Positions 7,402 through 15,086 of a stretch of 16,490 nt of DNA are shown here, in pieces (the first letter of the stretch is position 1; every line of letters starts with the position of its first letter). A program made the translations under genes and the position numbers. The DNA comes from Clostridiales bacterium (GTDB lineage: Bacteria; Bacillota; Clostridia; Christensenellales; Aristaeellaceae): positions 1 to 16,490 of the forward strand of contig JAAZEI010000230.1 of NCBI GenBank assembly GCA_012512355.1. Direction: 5' to 3'. The notes beneath the pieces are model-generated. The model saw only the letters and a program-made list of their open reading frames with translations. It was not told where the DNA came from and made no database searches.

Positions 7402-7421
7402 TCTCACACGATCTCACACGA
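7402..7421 (+). repeat. Two tandem copies of TCTCACACGA in the sirtuin leader
   Basis: Exact 10-bp tandem duplication (7402-7411 and 7412-7421), just downstream of the predicted transcription start. Ten base pairs is about one helical turn, so two copies could be a tandem protein site, or simply replication slippage. Confidence 0.55.
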
Positions 7422-7467
7422 TCGAAATCCTCAATTTAACCCGTAGTCATCAATAAGGAGGCCACAC

Positions 7468-8193
7468 ATGCATAATCAACTGCGAAAATTCATCGAAAAG
7501 AGCGACAACATCGTATTCTTTGGAGGTGCGGGCGTTTCTACCCAAAGCGGCATCCCTGATTTCAGGAGCACAGATGGTTTGTATCAAGAAAGCTTTGCAA
7601 CTCCTCCTGAAACAATACTCAGTTATAGTTTTTTTATCAGCCGCACATCTGACTTTTATAAATTTTATAAAAAGAAAATGCTGTTTCCCGGTGCACTGCC
7701 AAACAAAGCGCACATCGCTTTGGCCCACCTTGAGAACGTGGGGAAAGTAAAAGCAGTGATCACGCAAAACATCGATGGGCTGCACCAGATGGCAGGCAGC
7801 AAGCAGGTATATGAACTGCATGGCAGTGTTCATCGCAACCACTGCATGCAATGCGGAAAATTCTACCCTTTGGGCGATGTGCAAGATATAAAAGATGTCC
7901 CTCGCTGCAATTGCGGCGGCATCATCAAACCCGATGTGGTGCTTTATGAGGAAGCGCTAAACGATGAGGTAATGCTTCAGGCCATTCAAGCCATCAAATC
8001 TGCCGAACTTTTAATAGTAGGCGGCACTTCTCTCAATGTATATCCTGCTGCCGGAATGATCGACTACTTTGATGGAAATCATCTCGTGCTCATCAACCAA
8101 TCTTCTACCCGCGCAGACAGTAGTGCTGATTTAGTCATCAGAGAGCCCATTGGCGACGTGTTTGGCATGATGTTCCCTCAATTATTTAGTTAA
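7468..8193 (+). CDS. cobB: NAD-dependent protein deacylase, sirtuin (Sir2/CobB family)
   Basis: Removes acyl groups from protein lysines using NAD+, giving nicotinamide and O-acyl-ADP-ribose. Family motifs are complete: GAGVSTQSGIPDFRS (20-34) for NAD binding, TQNIDGLH (99-106), ELHGS with the catalytic His118, zinc cysteines 126, 129, 147 and 149 (CxxC and CxC), and VGGTSLNVYPAAG (184-196). At 241 aa it has a normal bacterial length. No Tyr-x-x-Arg pair typical of desuccinylases is seen after GLY, so deacetylation is the likelier main activity. AAGGAGG lies 6 nt before the ATG. It appears to be a single-gene unit, convergent with the dehydrogenase gene. Confidence 0.96.
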   Translation: MHNQLRKFIEKSDNIVFFGGAGVSTQSGIPDFRSTDGLYQESFATPPETILSYSFFISRTSDFYKFYKKKMLFPGALPNKAHIALAHLENVGKVKAVITQNIDGLHQMAGSKQVYELHGSVHRNHCMQCGKFYPLGDVQDIKDVPRCNCGGIIKPDVVLYEEALNDEVMLQAIQAIKSAELLIVGGTSLNVYPAAGMIDYFDGNHLVLINQSSTRADSSADLVIREPIGDVFGMMFPQLFS

Positions 8194-8213
8194 ATCATGT
8201 CAGACAGACGAAA

Positions 8214-8238
8214 GTGAAAAACCTTATGGTTTTATCAC
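8214..8238. terminator. Hairpin between convergent sirtuin and dehydrogenase genes
   Basis: GTGA-AAAACC and GGTTTT-A-TCAC form a 10-bp stem with one bulged base and a TTAT loop, and the stem includes the dehydrogenase stop codon. There is no clear T-run beyond the stem on either strand, so termination activity is uncertain. Confidence 0.3.
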
Positions 8239-9183
8239 ATTGCGAGGTCTGCCGTCCAAATAAGCCGCGAGATTTTCGACTGTCATGGTCATCAGCCGTC
8301 TTCTTGCGTCAAGGGAAGCCCAGGCGATATGCGGTGTAATGATGCAATTTGGGGCACTTAGCAAGGGGTTGTCCTTTTTTATCGGCTCCTCACTCACCAC
8401 ATCTACAGCTGCTGCCGCTATCTGGCCTGATAAAAGAGCATCAGCCAGATCCTTTTCATTAACCAGGTCTCCCCTGCCTGTGTTGATGAGACGAGTGCTC
8501 TTCTTCATCAGGGCAAGACTTTCTTTGTTAATCATGTGCTGCGTTTGTTCTGTCAGCGGACAATGAAGTGAAACCACATCCGCCTCCCGCAGCAAATCTT
8601 TCAGCGCAGCAAATTTCAGGCCGCTCTTTTGCTCACCCTCTTTTGGTCTGGGTGTGTTTACCATGACTTGCATACCAAAAGCTTGAGCTATCTTTGCAAC
8701 AGCCTGGCCAATGCGCCCAAAGCCTATGATGCCCATGGTCATGCCATATAAATCGAGCAAGGGTTTTTTCCAATAAGCAAAATCAGGGCTGTTTACCCAA
8801 TCACCTTCTTTGACTGAGCTGTCATGCAGCCCCACATGGCTGCATAATTCAAGAAGGAGTGCAAAGGTATATTGGGCAACGCTGTTGGTGCTGTATCCCG
8901 GTACATTGCAAACAGTGATGCCCAACTCAGCTGCGCCATGGATATCTACAATATTATAACCGGTTGCCAGCACACCGATAAACTTAAGGTTTGGACATGC
9001 ATTCATGATATCTTTACTCAAAACTGTTTTATTGGTGAAAACAATTTCAGCATCTCCGATTCTCTTTAGAACATCCTCTTCTTTAGTGCGCTCATAGACG
9101 CTTAGCTCACCAAAGCGTTCAAGCTCCGCCCATGACAAATCGCCCGGGTTTAAGGTATATCCATCCAAAACTACAATTTTCAT
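8224..9183 (-). CDS. D-isomer-specific 2-hydroxyacid dehydrogenase (glycerate dehydrogenase-like)
   Basis: NAD(P)-dependent interconversion of a 2-hydroxyacid and its 2-oxoacid; 319 aa, as usual for the family. Rossmann motif GFGRIG (154-159) lies in the inserted nucleotide-binding domain. Catalytic residues are Arg237 (NTGRG), Glu266 (SEEP) and His285 (TPHIAWAS). TPHIAWAS resembles glycerate/hydroxypyruvate reductases, but the substrate cannot be fixed. At the end of the second Rossmann strand, where NAD-preferring members usually have Asp, Asn176 appears, so cofactor choice is open. GGAGG precedes the ATG. It lies 36 nt downstream of the YhcH-family gene on the same strand, so the two probably form an operon for a sugar-acid or related carbon source. 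Confidence 0.93.
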   Translation of the reverse strand: MKIVVLDGYTLNPGDLSWAELERFGELSVYERTKEEDVLKRIGDAEIVFTNKTVLSKDIMNACPNLKFIGVLATGYNIVDIHGAAELGITVCNVPGYSTNSVAQYTFALLLELCSHVGLHDSSVKEGDWVNSPDFAYWKKPLLDLYGMTMGIIGFGRIGQAVAKIAQAFGMQVMVNTPRPKEGEQKSGLKFAALKDLLREADVVSLHCPLTEQTQHMINKESLALMKKSTRLINTGRGDLVNEKDLADALLSGQIAAAAVDVVSEEPIKKDNPLLSAPNCIITPHIAWASLDARRRLMTMTVENLAAYLDGRPRNVIKP

Positions 9184-9219
9184 AGTACCTCCATCGTATC
9201 AATTAAATCAAATAAGCTT

Positions 9220-9687
9220 TTAAACTTCCCACAATACTTTAATAACCACTTTGTGCATCCAGCTGGGCTCGCTGCCAAGTGTAAGACCGGGAGCGTGCGC
9301 ATCCTGCGGAAAGAGTACAGCAATTCGGCCTTCAAACAGCGGCACAATCATCGGTGTGCCCTTTGGCGAAGACCAGATTGAAATATCTCGTGCTGGATCG
9401 TAAGGGATGAGGTTTATCAGTTTATCATGCTCAACATAAGCCATGCCTTCCTCCCCGCTCAGTACAATTTGTATGTCCAGGTATCGCTGGTGAACTTCAT
9501 AGCTCAAGGGATCTGCTGTTCTTGTTTGATAGCGTCCCACGCTGACATAGAAACTCTCTGCGCCAAGTTCGTGGCGACCCTCTGGAAGGGTACGCCAATG
9601 CTGCGTCTTAATGTAATCAATGGCCTTGCTCATATGGCTGTTCAGGCCGCGATAAATATCCAGATGATCTAAATGTCCAATAATCAT
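9220..9687 (-). CDS. YhcH/YjgK/YiaL family protein (DUF386; possible sugar anomerase)
   Basis: 155-aa cupin-like protein of the family that includes EbgC and the sialic-acid anomerase NanQ. Diagnostic motifs are YEVHQRYLDIQ (63-73), FPQDAHAP (126-133) and KVVIKV (146-151). The conserved Glu64, His66, Asp71 and His131 are the expected metal or substrate ligands. Family members usually sit with sugar-acid, sialic-acid or beta-galactoside genes; here the only partner is a 2-hydroxyacid dehydrogenase and no transporter is visible. GGAGG lies 9 nt before the ATG. It is the first gene after a consensus promoter, with a leader of about 110 nt. The substrate is unknown. Confidence 0.92.
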   Translation of the reverse strand: MIIGHLDHLDIYRGLNSHMSKAIDYIKTQHWRTLPEGRHELGAESFYVSVGRYQTRTADPLSYEVHQRYLDIQIVLSGEEGMAYVEHDKLINLIPYDPARDISIWSSPKGTPMIVPLFEGRIAVLFPQDAHAPGLTLGSEPSWMHKVVIKVLWEV

Positions 9688-9804
9688 AGGCTAAATCCTC
9701 CGCCAAAGGCTTTCGTTCGCTCAAAATATATTTGAACTATCCAATCCATCATCTTTTCAGAATCTCTGCATTCTATTTCAAATTTTATTCACATGATGAT
9801 TCTA

Positions 9805-9834
9805 ATTATATCCAAGACAGCAGAAGGCTGTCAA
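9805..9834 (-). promoter_or_regulatory. Consensus promoter for the YhcH-dehydrogenase pair, with an internal inverted repeat
   Basis: On the minus strand TTGACA (9834-9829) and TATAAT (9810-9805) both match consensus exactly, spaced by 18 nt. Between and into them lies GACAGC-AGAAG-GCTGTC (9816-9832), a 6-bp-arm inverted repeat covering most of the -35 and spacer. A promoter this strong with a dyad in it suggests repression by a dimeric regulator. Sites like this are common for sugar-responsive repressors, but no family can be assigned. Confidence 0.65.
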
Positions 9835-9900
9835 TCCATATCCTGCTGTAGAATCAATATGCAAAGATGTCTTGCAAATATCTATAGCGGTCTCATTTGA

Positions 9901-9929
9901 TTGATAAAGCCTGGCCTGTGTTGTATACT
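9901..9929 (+). promoter_or_regulatory. Promoter of the seven-gene plus-strand operon
   Basis: TTGATA (9901-9906) and TATACT (9924-9929) each match consensus at five of six positions, with a 17-nt spacer. AGGAGG (9946-9951) and the ATG at 9959 follow closely, leaving a leader of about 23 nt. Confidence 0.7.
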
Positions 9930-9958
9930 ATGCACAGTCAAAACTAGGAGGACAGGTC

Positions 9959-10849
9959 ATGAGGAAAACCCAGCCTACCAGCCCGCACGCCTACGCTTTT
10001 GCTGCTAGCAGGCAGCACTTCATGCAGTATCTTCTCATCACCCTGGAACAGCTGCTGCTGAGGATAATCAGCACTGCTCCTCTTATTTATGCCCTTGTTA
10101 CAAAACGGTTTTTTAATGTTCCCCAGGATCACATTCCCGCAGTCGCCCTGCTTTGCTGCATTCCGTTATGGATCGTCCTGGTCTTGCCGCTGCGCTATCG
10201 CCTCGGCGGGCAGTTGGCAGCCTGGTTTGGAGAACGCGGACCAGAAACCAGCCTTCATCATTATAGTTCCTGGCTTGCGCAGAGCTTGCTGCGCCTGGCT
10301 AAAGTACTCCCCTTTATCTTGCCATTGATAGCCTATCTTGGAGTCATTTACTACAATTTTTATTTTGTAGGTTTTAACTCTTTTTTAATGCTCATTGAGT
10401 CCATCGGCAAACTGCTGGGCGGTGATTTTCTTGTTGGTGTAATCATCTTGATTTTTCTATTGATATTACTGCTCGTTTTGGCTTTTTATGGCTGGCGCAC
10501 ACTGATGCCTTTCTTTTACATGGAGGAAGCATCTGTCAAACTTGACAGCAGACGCCGCAGGCAATTGAAGCCAACCAGCCTTGGTAAGACGACTTTCTAT
10601 AACTTTCTCATCGTATTTCCTTCGCTGGCTGCCAGCTTGGTTCTTTTGGGCCTATCGATGTCGTCCAGACTGTCCGGGAGCCTGATGTTTGACAGTGTCA
10701 TCATTATTTCTGCCCTGACTCAGTTTGACTTTCCACTGCCTGTGCTCTTGCAGATTTTAGTTGTTTTAACTGTCCTTTATCTCCCCTTTGTTATCTATCG
10801 TAAGGCCAGCTTATGTGCCAGTATCCATCACTGTGACAGCCCGTCATGA
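9959..10849 (+). CDS. Multi-pass membrane protein of unknown function
   Basis: No family recognised. The 296-aa product has a short basic, polar N-terminus and about seven hydrophobic segments, near residues 22-46, 59-77, 110-132, 155-178, 207-229, 240-250 (weak) and 257-280. A strongly basic patch, DSRRRRQLKP (196-205), lies in a loop between the fourth and fifth segments and is probably cytoplasmic. There is no signal peptide, transport signature or enzyme motif I can name. AGGAGG lies 7 nt before the ATG, the best ribosome site of the operon. The stop overlaps the next start (ATGA), suggesting translational coupling to the pseudouridine synthase. Being first in an operon of rRNA-modification and metabolic genes gives no clear hint of its role. 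Confidence 0.82.
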   Translation: MRKTQPTSPHAYAFAASRQHFMQYLLITLEQLLLRIISTAPLIYALVTKRFFNVPQDHIPAVALLCCIPLWIVLVLPLRYRLGGQLAAWFGERGPETSLHHYSSWLAQSLLRLAKVLPFILPLIAYLGVIYYNFYFVGFNSFLMLIESIGKLLGGDFLVGVIILIFLLILLLVLAFYGWRTLMPFFYMEEASVKLDSRRRRQLKPTSLGKTTFYNFLIVFPSLAASLVLLGLSMSSRLSGSLMFDSVIIISALTQFDFPLPVLLQILVVLTVLYLPFVIYRKASLCASIHHCDSPS

Positions 10850-11571
10850 TGCGCCTTGACCGTTTGCTGGCCAAACTGGGGCTTGGAACCAGATCAGAGG
10901 TTAAAGCTCTAATACGATCTGCACGCATCACGGTCAATGGCCTTGTATGCACAGACCCAGGGCAGCACATCAGAGAAGACGATACACTCCGCTTCAACGG
11001 TCAGCCCCTGGATATCAGAACGCAGCACCATCTGATGATGAACAAGCCCAAGGGTTTGCTGACAGCTGCCCGAGATTCGAGGCAGGAAACTGTGATGAGT
11101 TTGCTCTCCCCCATATATATAAGCTGCGATTGCATGCCTGTGGGACGGCTTGATAAGGATACAGAAGGCTTGCTGCTGTTTACAACAGACGGAAAGGCAG
11201 CGCATCATTTACTTTCTCCCAAGAGTATGGTTAAAAAAATTTATGAGGCGAAGGTATCAGGCAAACTGGATAGCGATACCGTCAAGCGTTTTGAAGAAGG
11301 TATTTCGCTGAGCGACTTTCAGACTTTGCCTGCCAAGCTCAGCATACAAGAATCGCGAGAGGATGCAAGCCTTGCCCTGGTCACACTATATGAAGGCAAG
11401 CATCACCAGGTAAAACGTATGTTTGGAGCCTGCGGACATGAGGTGCTGCATCTGCGGCGCATGCAATTTGGCTCACTGAAGCTCGATGCTCTCTTATCAC
11501 CGGGCCAGTACCGCGAGCTAAGTGATATCGAGTGGAGCAGCTTGCTCAAGGAGAGTTCAATTGAAGCCTGA
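10846..11571 (+). CDS. rsuA: RsuA-type rRNA pseudouridine synthase
   Basis: Converts uridine to pseudouridine in rRNA; the RsuA branch acts on 16S U516. An N-terminal S4 RNA-binding domain (about 3-55, with RLDRLLAKLGLGTRSE) is followed by a short linker. The catalytic domain has NKPKG (66-70), the active-site Asp103 in GRLDKDTEGLLLFT (100-113) and EGKHHQVKRMF (183-193). The 241-aa length is normal. M1 at 10846 overlaps the previous stop by 4 nt and a second ATG follows at once; no Shine-Dalgarno is evident, so translation is probably by coupling. RsuA, RluB, RluE and RluF share these motifs, so the target uridine is not proven. Confidence 0.92.
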   Translation: MMRLDRLLAKLGLGTRSEVKALIRSARITVNGLVCTDPGQHIREDDTLRFNGQPLDIRTQHHLMMNKPKGLLTAARDSRQETVMSLLSPIYISCDCMPVGRLDKDTEGLLLFTTDGKAAHHLLSPKSMVKKIYEAKVSGKLDSDTVKRFEEGISLSDFQTLPAKLSIQESREDASLALVTLYEGKHHQVKRMFGACGHEVLHLRRMQFGSLKLDALLSPGQYRELSDIEWSSLLKESSIEA

Positions 11572-12178
11572 CACGCAGCAGTATTTTACAAACAGACCTA
11601 AGAGCAAAAGTAATGCCAAGCTTTTTTTAATCCATTGGCATGGCCGTGACTTTTCATTTTATACAGATCACGGTGTATTCTCAAAGGGTGATCTGGACTG
11701 GGGAACCAAGGTTCTTCTACAAGCCTTGCCCCATCATTTTTCAGGAAAAATGCTCGATCTGGGCTGTGGTTGGGGCCCTGTAGGCTTGATGATGAAGGCC
11801 ATGAACCCGAATGCCCATATCACCATGAGTGATATCAATGAGAGGGCTGTTTCCCTTGCCAGACGCAACGCAAAAGAGAACAGACTGGAGGCAGACATCC
11901 TCCTCAGCGACGGTATGGAAAATTTGAAGGGTTTGTTTGACTTAATCGCCTTCAACCCGCCCATACGCGCAGGCAAAACAGCAGTTTACCATTTGTTTCA
12001 TGAGGCCTCAAAGCAGCTGGCTAAAGAAGGGTCGATATTTATCGTCATTCGAAAGCAGCAGGGCGCTGCCAGCGCGCAAAAGTATTTAGGTACACTGTTT
12101 GAATCAGTCCAAACAGTAGCAAAGGAAGCCGGTTATCATGTATTTCAATGTGAGGGGTGTTTAGATGGAACAGTTTGA
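11561..12178 (+). CDS. Class I SAM-dependent methyltransferase, RsmC/YbxB-like (16S rRNA m2G)
   Basis: Probably methylates guanine N2 in 16S rRNA (RsmC acts on G1207). The SAM-binding motif I is MLDLGCGWGP (64-73), an acidic residue follows the second strand (Asp91 in SDIN), and the catalytic NPPIRAGK (132-139) is typical of Gram-positive RsmC/YbxB proteins. Length is 205 aa, the single-domain form lacking the N-terminal duplicate of E. coli RsmC. I chose TTG at 11561 because AAGGAGAG (11548-11555) lies 5 nt before it and because homology begins directly after with KPDTQQYFTNRP; an ATG further upstream at 11522 would only add residues read out of frame from rsuA. The gene overlaps rsuA by 11 nt and the next gene by 14 nt. 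Confidence 0.9.
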   Translation: MKPDTQQYFTNRPKSKSNAKLFLIHWHGRDFSFYTDHGVFSKGDLDWGTKVLLQALPHHFSGKMLDLGCGWGPVGLMMKAMNPNAHITMSDINERAVSLARRNAKENRLEADILLSDGMENLKGLFDLIAFNPPIRAGKTAVYHLFHEASKQLAKEGSIFIVIRKQQGAASAQKYLGTLFESVQTVAKEAGYHVFQCEGCLDGTV

Positions 12179-13334
12179 CCAAGCCTTTTTTGATCAGGAA
12201 CTCGATCGAAAAGGCACCAACTCCGTTAAATGGAGCAAGCCCGGTGTATGCCCGGAGGGACACATCCCGCTGTGGGTTGCTGATATGGACTTTGTCTGTG
12301 CGCCCGCCATCACACAGGCTCTTACAGAGCGGACAAAACACCCAAGCTACGGATATACTTTCATCAGTGACGATGATACCGAAGCTTTGTGCAGTTGGTG
12401 GGAACGCAGACATGGGGTAAGTTTTTTGCCCGAACATGTTGGCTTCTTACCAAGCGTGGTCACAGGTTTGCGAGTAACACTCGAAGAGTTTACCAGAGTT
12501 GGTGAAGGTGTTATCATTCAGTCCCCCGTCTATGGCCCTTTTTTCAGCACAATTGTGCAGGCGGAAAGGATAGTGCTTGAAGCCAGGCTTCAGCAAGATA
12601 AAGGCGGTCGCTATCATATGGACCTCCACGCGGTTGAGGCTTTTCTTAAACAAGGCGCTAAACTGATGGTTTTGTGCAACCCTCAAAACCCGGTAGGCCG
12701 CGCCTGGAGACAGGAAGAGCTGACTGCTTTGGTTTCATTGTTAGAGCAATACGACTGCGCACTCGTCTCTGATGAGATTCATGCTGATTTTGTTTATTCT
12801 CCTTCACAGTTCATTTCAGCACTTAATTTAGGTTATCAAAAACTGGTTGTTCTTGCCTCCGCCTCAAAGACATTTAACCTGCCCGGTTTGCAGCAGTCAA
12901 ATCTTATTTGCAAGAATAAAGAAATATTAAAATCAATGGAAGATAAGCTTGAGCGCAGTGGCGTGGAGTGTGGCAATATCTTTGCGCTCGTCGCCACCCG
13001 CGCAGCTTATCACGACGCAGATGCCTGGCTGGACGGCTTACTGGACTATCTTAGTGAAAGCCGTGATGTCCTGAAAAATAAGCTGTCCGAATTGCTGCCG
13101 CAGGCCAAACTCACCCCCATTGAGGCCAGCTATTTGGCATGGGTTGATATGAGGGCATATGGCTTGAGCAACCAGGAGCTTTACAGACGCTGCGAAGAGA
13201 AGCTTGTACTGCTAGTTTCAGGACAGTTTTTTGGCAAAAAGGCCGGTGAAGGCTTTATGCGTATAAACTTTGGATGCCCCCGCGCTCAGCTGCTTGAAGG
13301 GCTTGAGCGATTTGCAGATGCAGTGAAAGGATAA
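12165..13334 (+). CDS. patB: PatB/MalY-type PLP-dependent C-S lyase / aminotransferase
   Basis: Fold-type I PLP enzyme of the MalY/PatB group, which cleaves cystathionine, cysteine or related thioethers to pyruvate, ammonia and a thiol. Motifs: LWVADMDF (36-43), SPVYGPF (120-126), CNPQNPVGR (171-179) with the cofactor Asn175, VSDEIHADF (201-209) with Asp203, the Schiff-base lysine Lys235 in ASASKTFNLPGLQQ, and the carboxylate-binding Arg366 in MRINFGCP. At 389 aa it has the family's usual length. The start lies inside the preceding methyltransferase gene with a modest GAGGGG ribosome site. Methionine or cysteine salvage is plausible, and a MetQ-like gene lies at the right edge on the other strand, but no link is shown. 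Other members regulate maltose genes or act as aminotransferases. Confidence 0.92.
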   Translation: MEQFDQAFFDQELDRKGTNSVKWSKPGVCPEGHIPLWVADMDFVCAPAITQALTERTKHPSYGYTFISDDDTEALCSWWERRHGVSFLPEHVGFLPSVVTGLRVTLEEFTRVGEGVIIQSPVYGPFFSTIVQAERIVLEARLQQDKGGRYHMDLHAVEAFLKQGAKLMVLCNPQNPVGRAWRQEELTALVSLLEQYDCALVSDEIHADFVYSPSQFISALNLGYQKLVVLASASKTFNLPGLQQSNLICKNKEILKSMEDKLERSGVECGNIFALVATRAAYHDADAWLDGLLDYLSESRDVLKNKLSELLPQAKLTPIEASYLAWVDMRAYGLSNQELYRRCEEKLVLLVSGQFFGKKAGEGFMRINFGCPRAQLLEGLERFADAVKG

Positions 13335-14711
13335 ATGAAGATGAAAGAATTGGACAAGATACTTAAAGGTTTAACAGATGACATGATTGAAACTATCCAG
13401 GAATGGGTCCGCATTCCAAGTGTTGCCACTGACGAAAAAAAGCCTGGGGCTCCTTTTGGTCCGGCAGTAAGGAAAATGCTCGATAAAGCAATGGATGATG
13501 CAAATAAGCTCGGCTTTAAGACCGAAAGTTTTGACGGTTACATCGGACATGCTGATTTGGGCGAAGGAGATGACGAAGAAGCGCTGGCTATCCTCGCTCA
13601 TCTTGATGTGGTTCCCGTGGGGGATGGCTGGAAGATGCAGCCATTTGGCGCTGAAATAAAAGACGGCAATGTCTATGGCCGCGGCACCAGTGATGATAAA
13701 GGGCCTGCAGTCGCTGCGATGTATGCCATGAAAGCCGTCAAAGAAGTCGGTATACCACTTAAGCGAAAAGTTCGCCTCATTTTAGGCTGCGACGAAGAAA
13801 GCAACTGGCTGGATATTGAACACTATAAAAAAGTAGCCCACATGCCCAGAATGGGCTTTAGCCCAGATGCTAGCTACCCTGTCATTAACATTGAAAAAGG
13901 CATGTGCGGCCTGACCCTCAAAGCAAAACAGAGCAGTGAGGGACTTCAGATCCAATCCTTTAATGTGGGAGAGCGTCCCAACGTCATCCCCGGACAAAGC
14001 AAAGCCATTGTAGTGGGCGGTGAAGATTTGGTCAAAAAAGCTGCCCAGTTATCAGAAAAATATGGCTGGCCCATCGAAGCTGTCTTTGATAACGGTCAGG
14101 TTACACTGACAACTGTCGGCATCAACGGCCATGCAGCCATGCCTGAGCATGCCCGCAATGCGATTGGGCAAATGCTGGTTATATTGCGTGATCTGGGTGC
14201 GCTGGGTTCTATCAAGGTACTTGCTGATGCGATTGGCACGCAGTACGATGGCGAAGGCATGGGCGTAAAAGTATCTGACAGCATCTCCGGTCCGCTCACT
14301 TGCAATATGGGTATCATCAGAGTAGACAGGGAGCAAATATCTGCAAGACTTGATATCCGTTTTCCCTTGCTGGTTAACCCACAAATGCTTGAAAAAGTAA
14401 TTGGAAACCATCTGCCCGGGATCGAAATCGAGGCAGCAAGAGCAAAAACTCCCCACTACGTACCTGAAAACAGCGAACTTGTTCAGGAATTACTCAATGC
14501 ATATCATGAAGTCAGCGGGCTTGAAAAGAAAACCATTGCTATAGGCGGAGGAACTTATGCCCGTTCTCTGCGAGAAGGCGTTGCGTTTGGCGCAGCTTTC
14601 CCCGACGACGAGGATGTAGCGCATCAAGCCGATGAGTTTATTAGCCTGGAAAGCATTACAAAAAGTATGCGCATCATCGCCTATGCCATCGTCAAGCTGG
14701 CCGGGGCTTAA
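13335..14711 (+). CDS. pepV: M20 family metallo-dipeptidase, PepV-like
   Basis: Zinc dipeptidase of the M20A family, releasing amino acids from dipeptides in the cytoplasm. Metal and catalytic residues are in place: LAHLDVVP (His89, Asp91), GRGTSDDKGP (Asp120/121), GCDEESNW (Glu154, Glu155), SPDASYPV (Asp178) and a late His430 in the FPDDEDVAHQADE region. The 458-aa length and the lid domain between them match PepV rather than the shorter DapE or PepT. The start abuts the previous stop with no gap. AAAGGA lies close to the first ATG and better placed for the second (MKELDK, two codons later), so the exact start is uncertain. The DUF1667 gene begins 9 nt after the stop. Confidence 0.92.
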   Translation: MKMKELDKILKGLTDDMIETIQEWVRIPSVATDEKKPGAPFGPAVRKMLDKAMDDANKLGFKTESFDGYIGHADLGEGDDEEALAILAHLDVVPVGDGWKMQPFGAEIKDGNVYGRGTSDDKGPAVAAMYAMKAVKEVGIPLKRKVRLILGCDEESNWLDIEHYKKVAHMPRMGFSPDASYPVINIEKGMCGLTLKAKQSSEGLQIQSFNVGERPNVIPGQSKAIVVGGEDLVKKAAQLSEKYGWPIEAVFDNGQVTLTTVGINGHAAMPEHARNAIGQMLVILRDLGALGSIKVLADAIGTQYDGEGMGVKVSDSISGPLTCNMGIIRVDREQISARLDIRFPLLVNPQMLEKVIGNHLPGIEIEAARAKTPHYVPENSELVQELLNAYHEVSGLEKKTIAIGGGTYARSLREGVAFGAAFPDDEDVAHQADEFISLESITKSMRIIAYAIVKLAGA

Positions 14712-14720
14712 GGAGATAAT

Positions 14721-15086
14721 ATGTCAGATATTAAAGAGCAAGTCATCACCTGTATTAACTGCCCTGTGGGGTGCCGCATGACAGTACAAACTTCGCAGGG
14801 AAAAATCCTTTCAATCATTGATAACCAGTGCAAACGCGGCGAGGTATATGCCAGACAGGAATCAGTTCTGCCTCTGAGGATGGTGACAGCAGTTGCTCTC
14901 GTGCAAGGCAGCAAAACCCCCGTCAGTCTCAAAACAGCCGGGCCTGTGCCCAAAGACAAAATTATGGATGTGATGAAAGCTGTCAACCACCTTGATCTTC
15001 ATTTACCCATCCACATCGGTGATATTCTTTTAAAAAATGCTGCAGATACCGGAGTTGATCTGGTTGCCACGCGCTCATTGTCATAA
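14721..15086 (+). CDS. DUF1667 protein with CxxCxxxC cysteine motif
   Basis: 121-aa protein matching the DUF1667 pattern: CINCPVGC (11-18) and a later Cys37 in QCKRGEVYA, then PLRMVTAV (51-58), VSLKT, VPKDKIMDVM, the PIHIGD region and VDLVATR at the end. The four cysteines (CxxCx3C...C) resemble the N-terminal 4Fe-4S site of molybdopterin oxidoreductases, so metal or cluster binding is likely but unproven. Family members usually accompany an FAD-dependent oxidoreductase and a glycerol-3-phosphate dehydrogenase-like protein; none lies nearby here, so it is an orphan. AAGGAGA precedes the ATG by about 5 nt. It lies 9 nt after the pepV-like gene and 16 nt before manA, in the same operon. Confidence 0.88.
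   Translation: MSDIKEQVITCINCPVGCRMTVQTSQGKILSIIDNQCKRGEVYARQESVLPLRMVTAVALVQGSKTPVSLKTAGPVPKDKIMDVMKAVNHLDLHLPIHIGDILLKNAADTGVDLVATRSLS

Noticed and set aside
7186..7446. An 86-codon plus-strand frame after the tRNA promoter
   Set aside because: It runs straight through the tRNA-Leu gene and its terminator, and has no ribosome site.
7913..7930. Unusual CxC spacing in the sirtuin zinc site
   Set aside because: As far as I recall, CxC followed by GGxIKPDVV is common in Firmicute sirtuins, so this is not a loss of the zinc site.
9721..9735. AT-rich near-palindrome TCAAA-ATATA-TTTGA in the leader of the YhcH-family gene
   Set aside because: Five-base arms in very AT-rich DNA are expected by chance. 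No link to a promoter element was seen.
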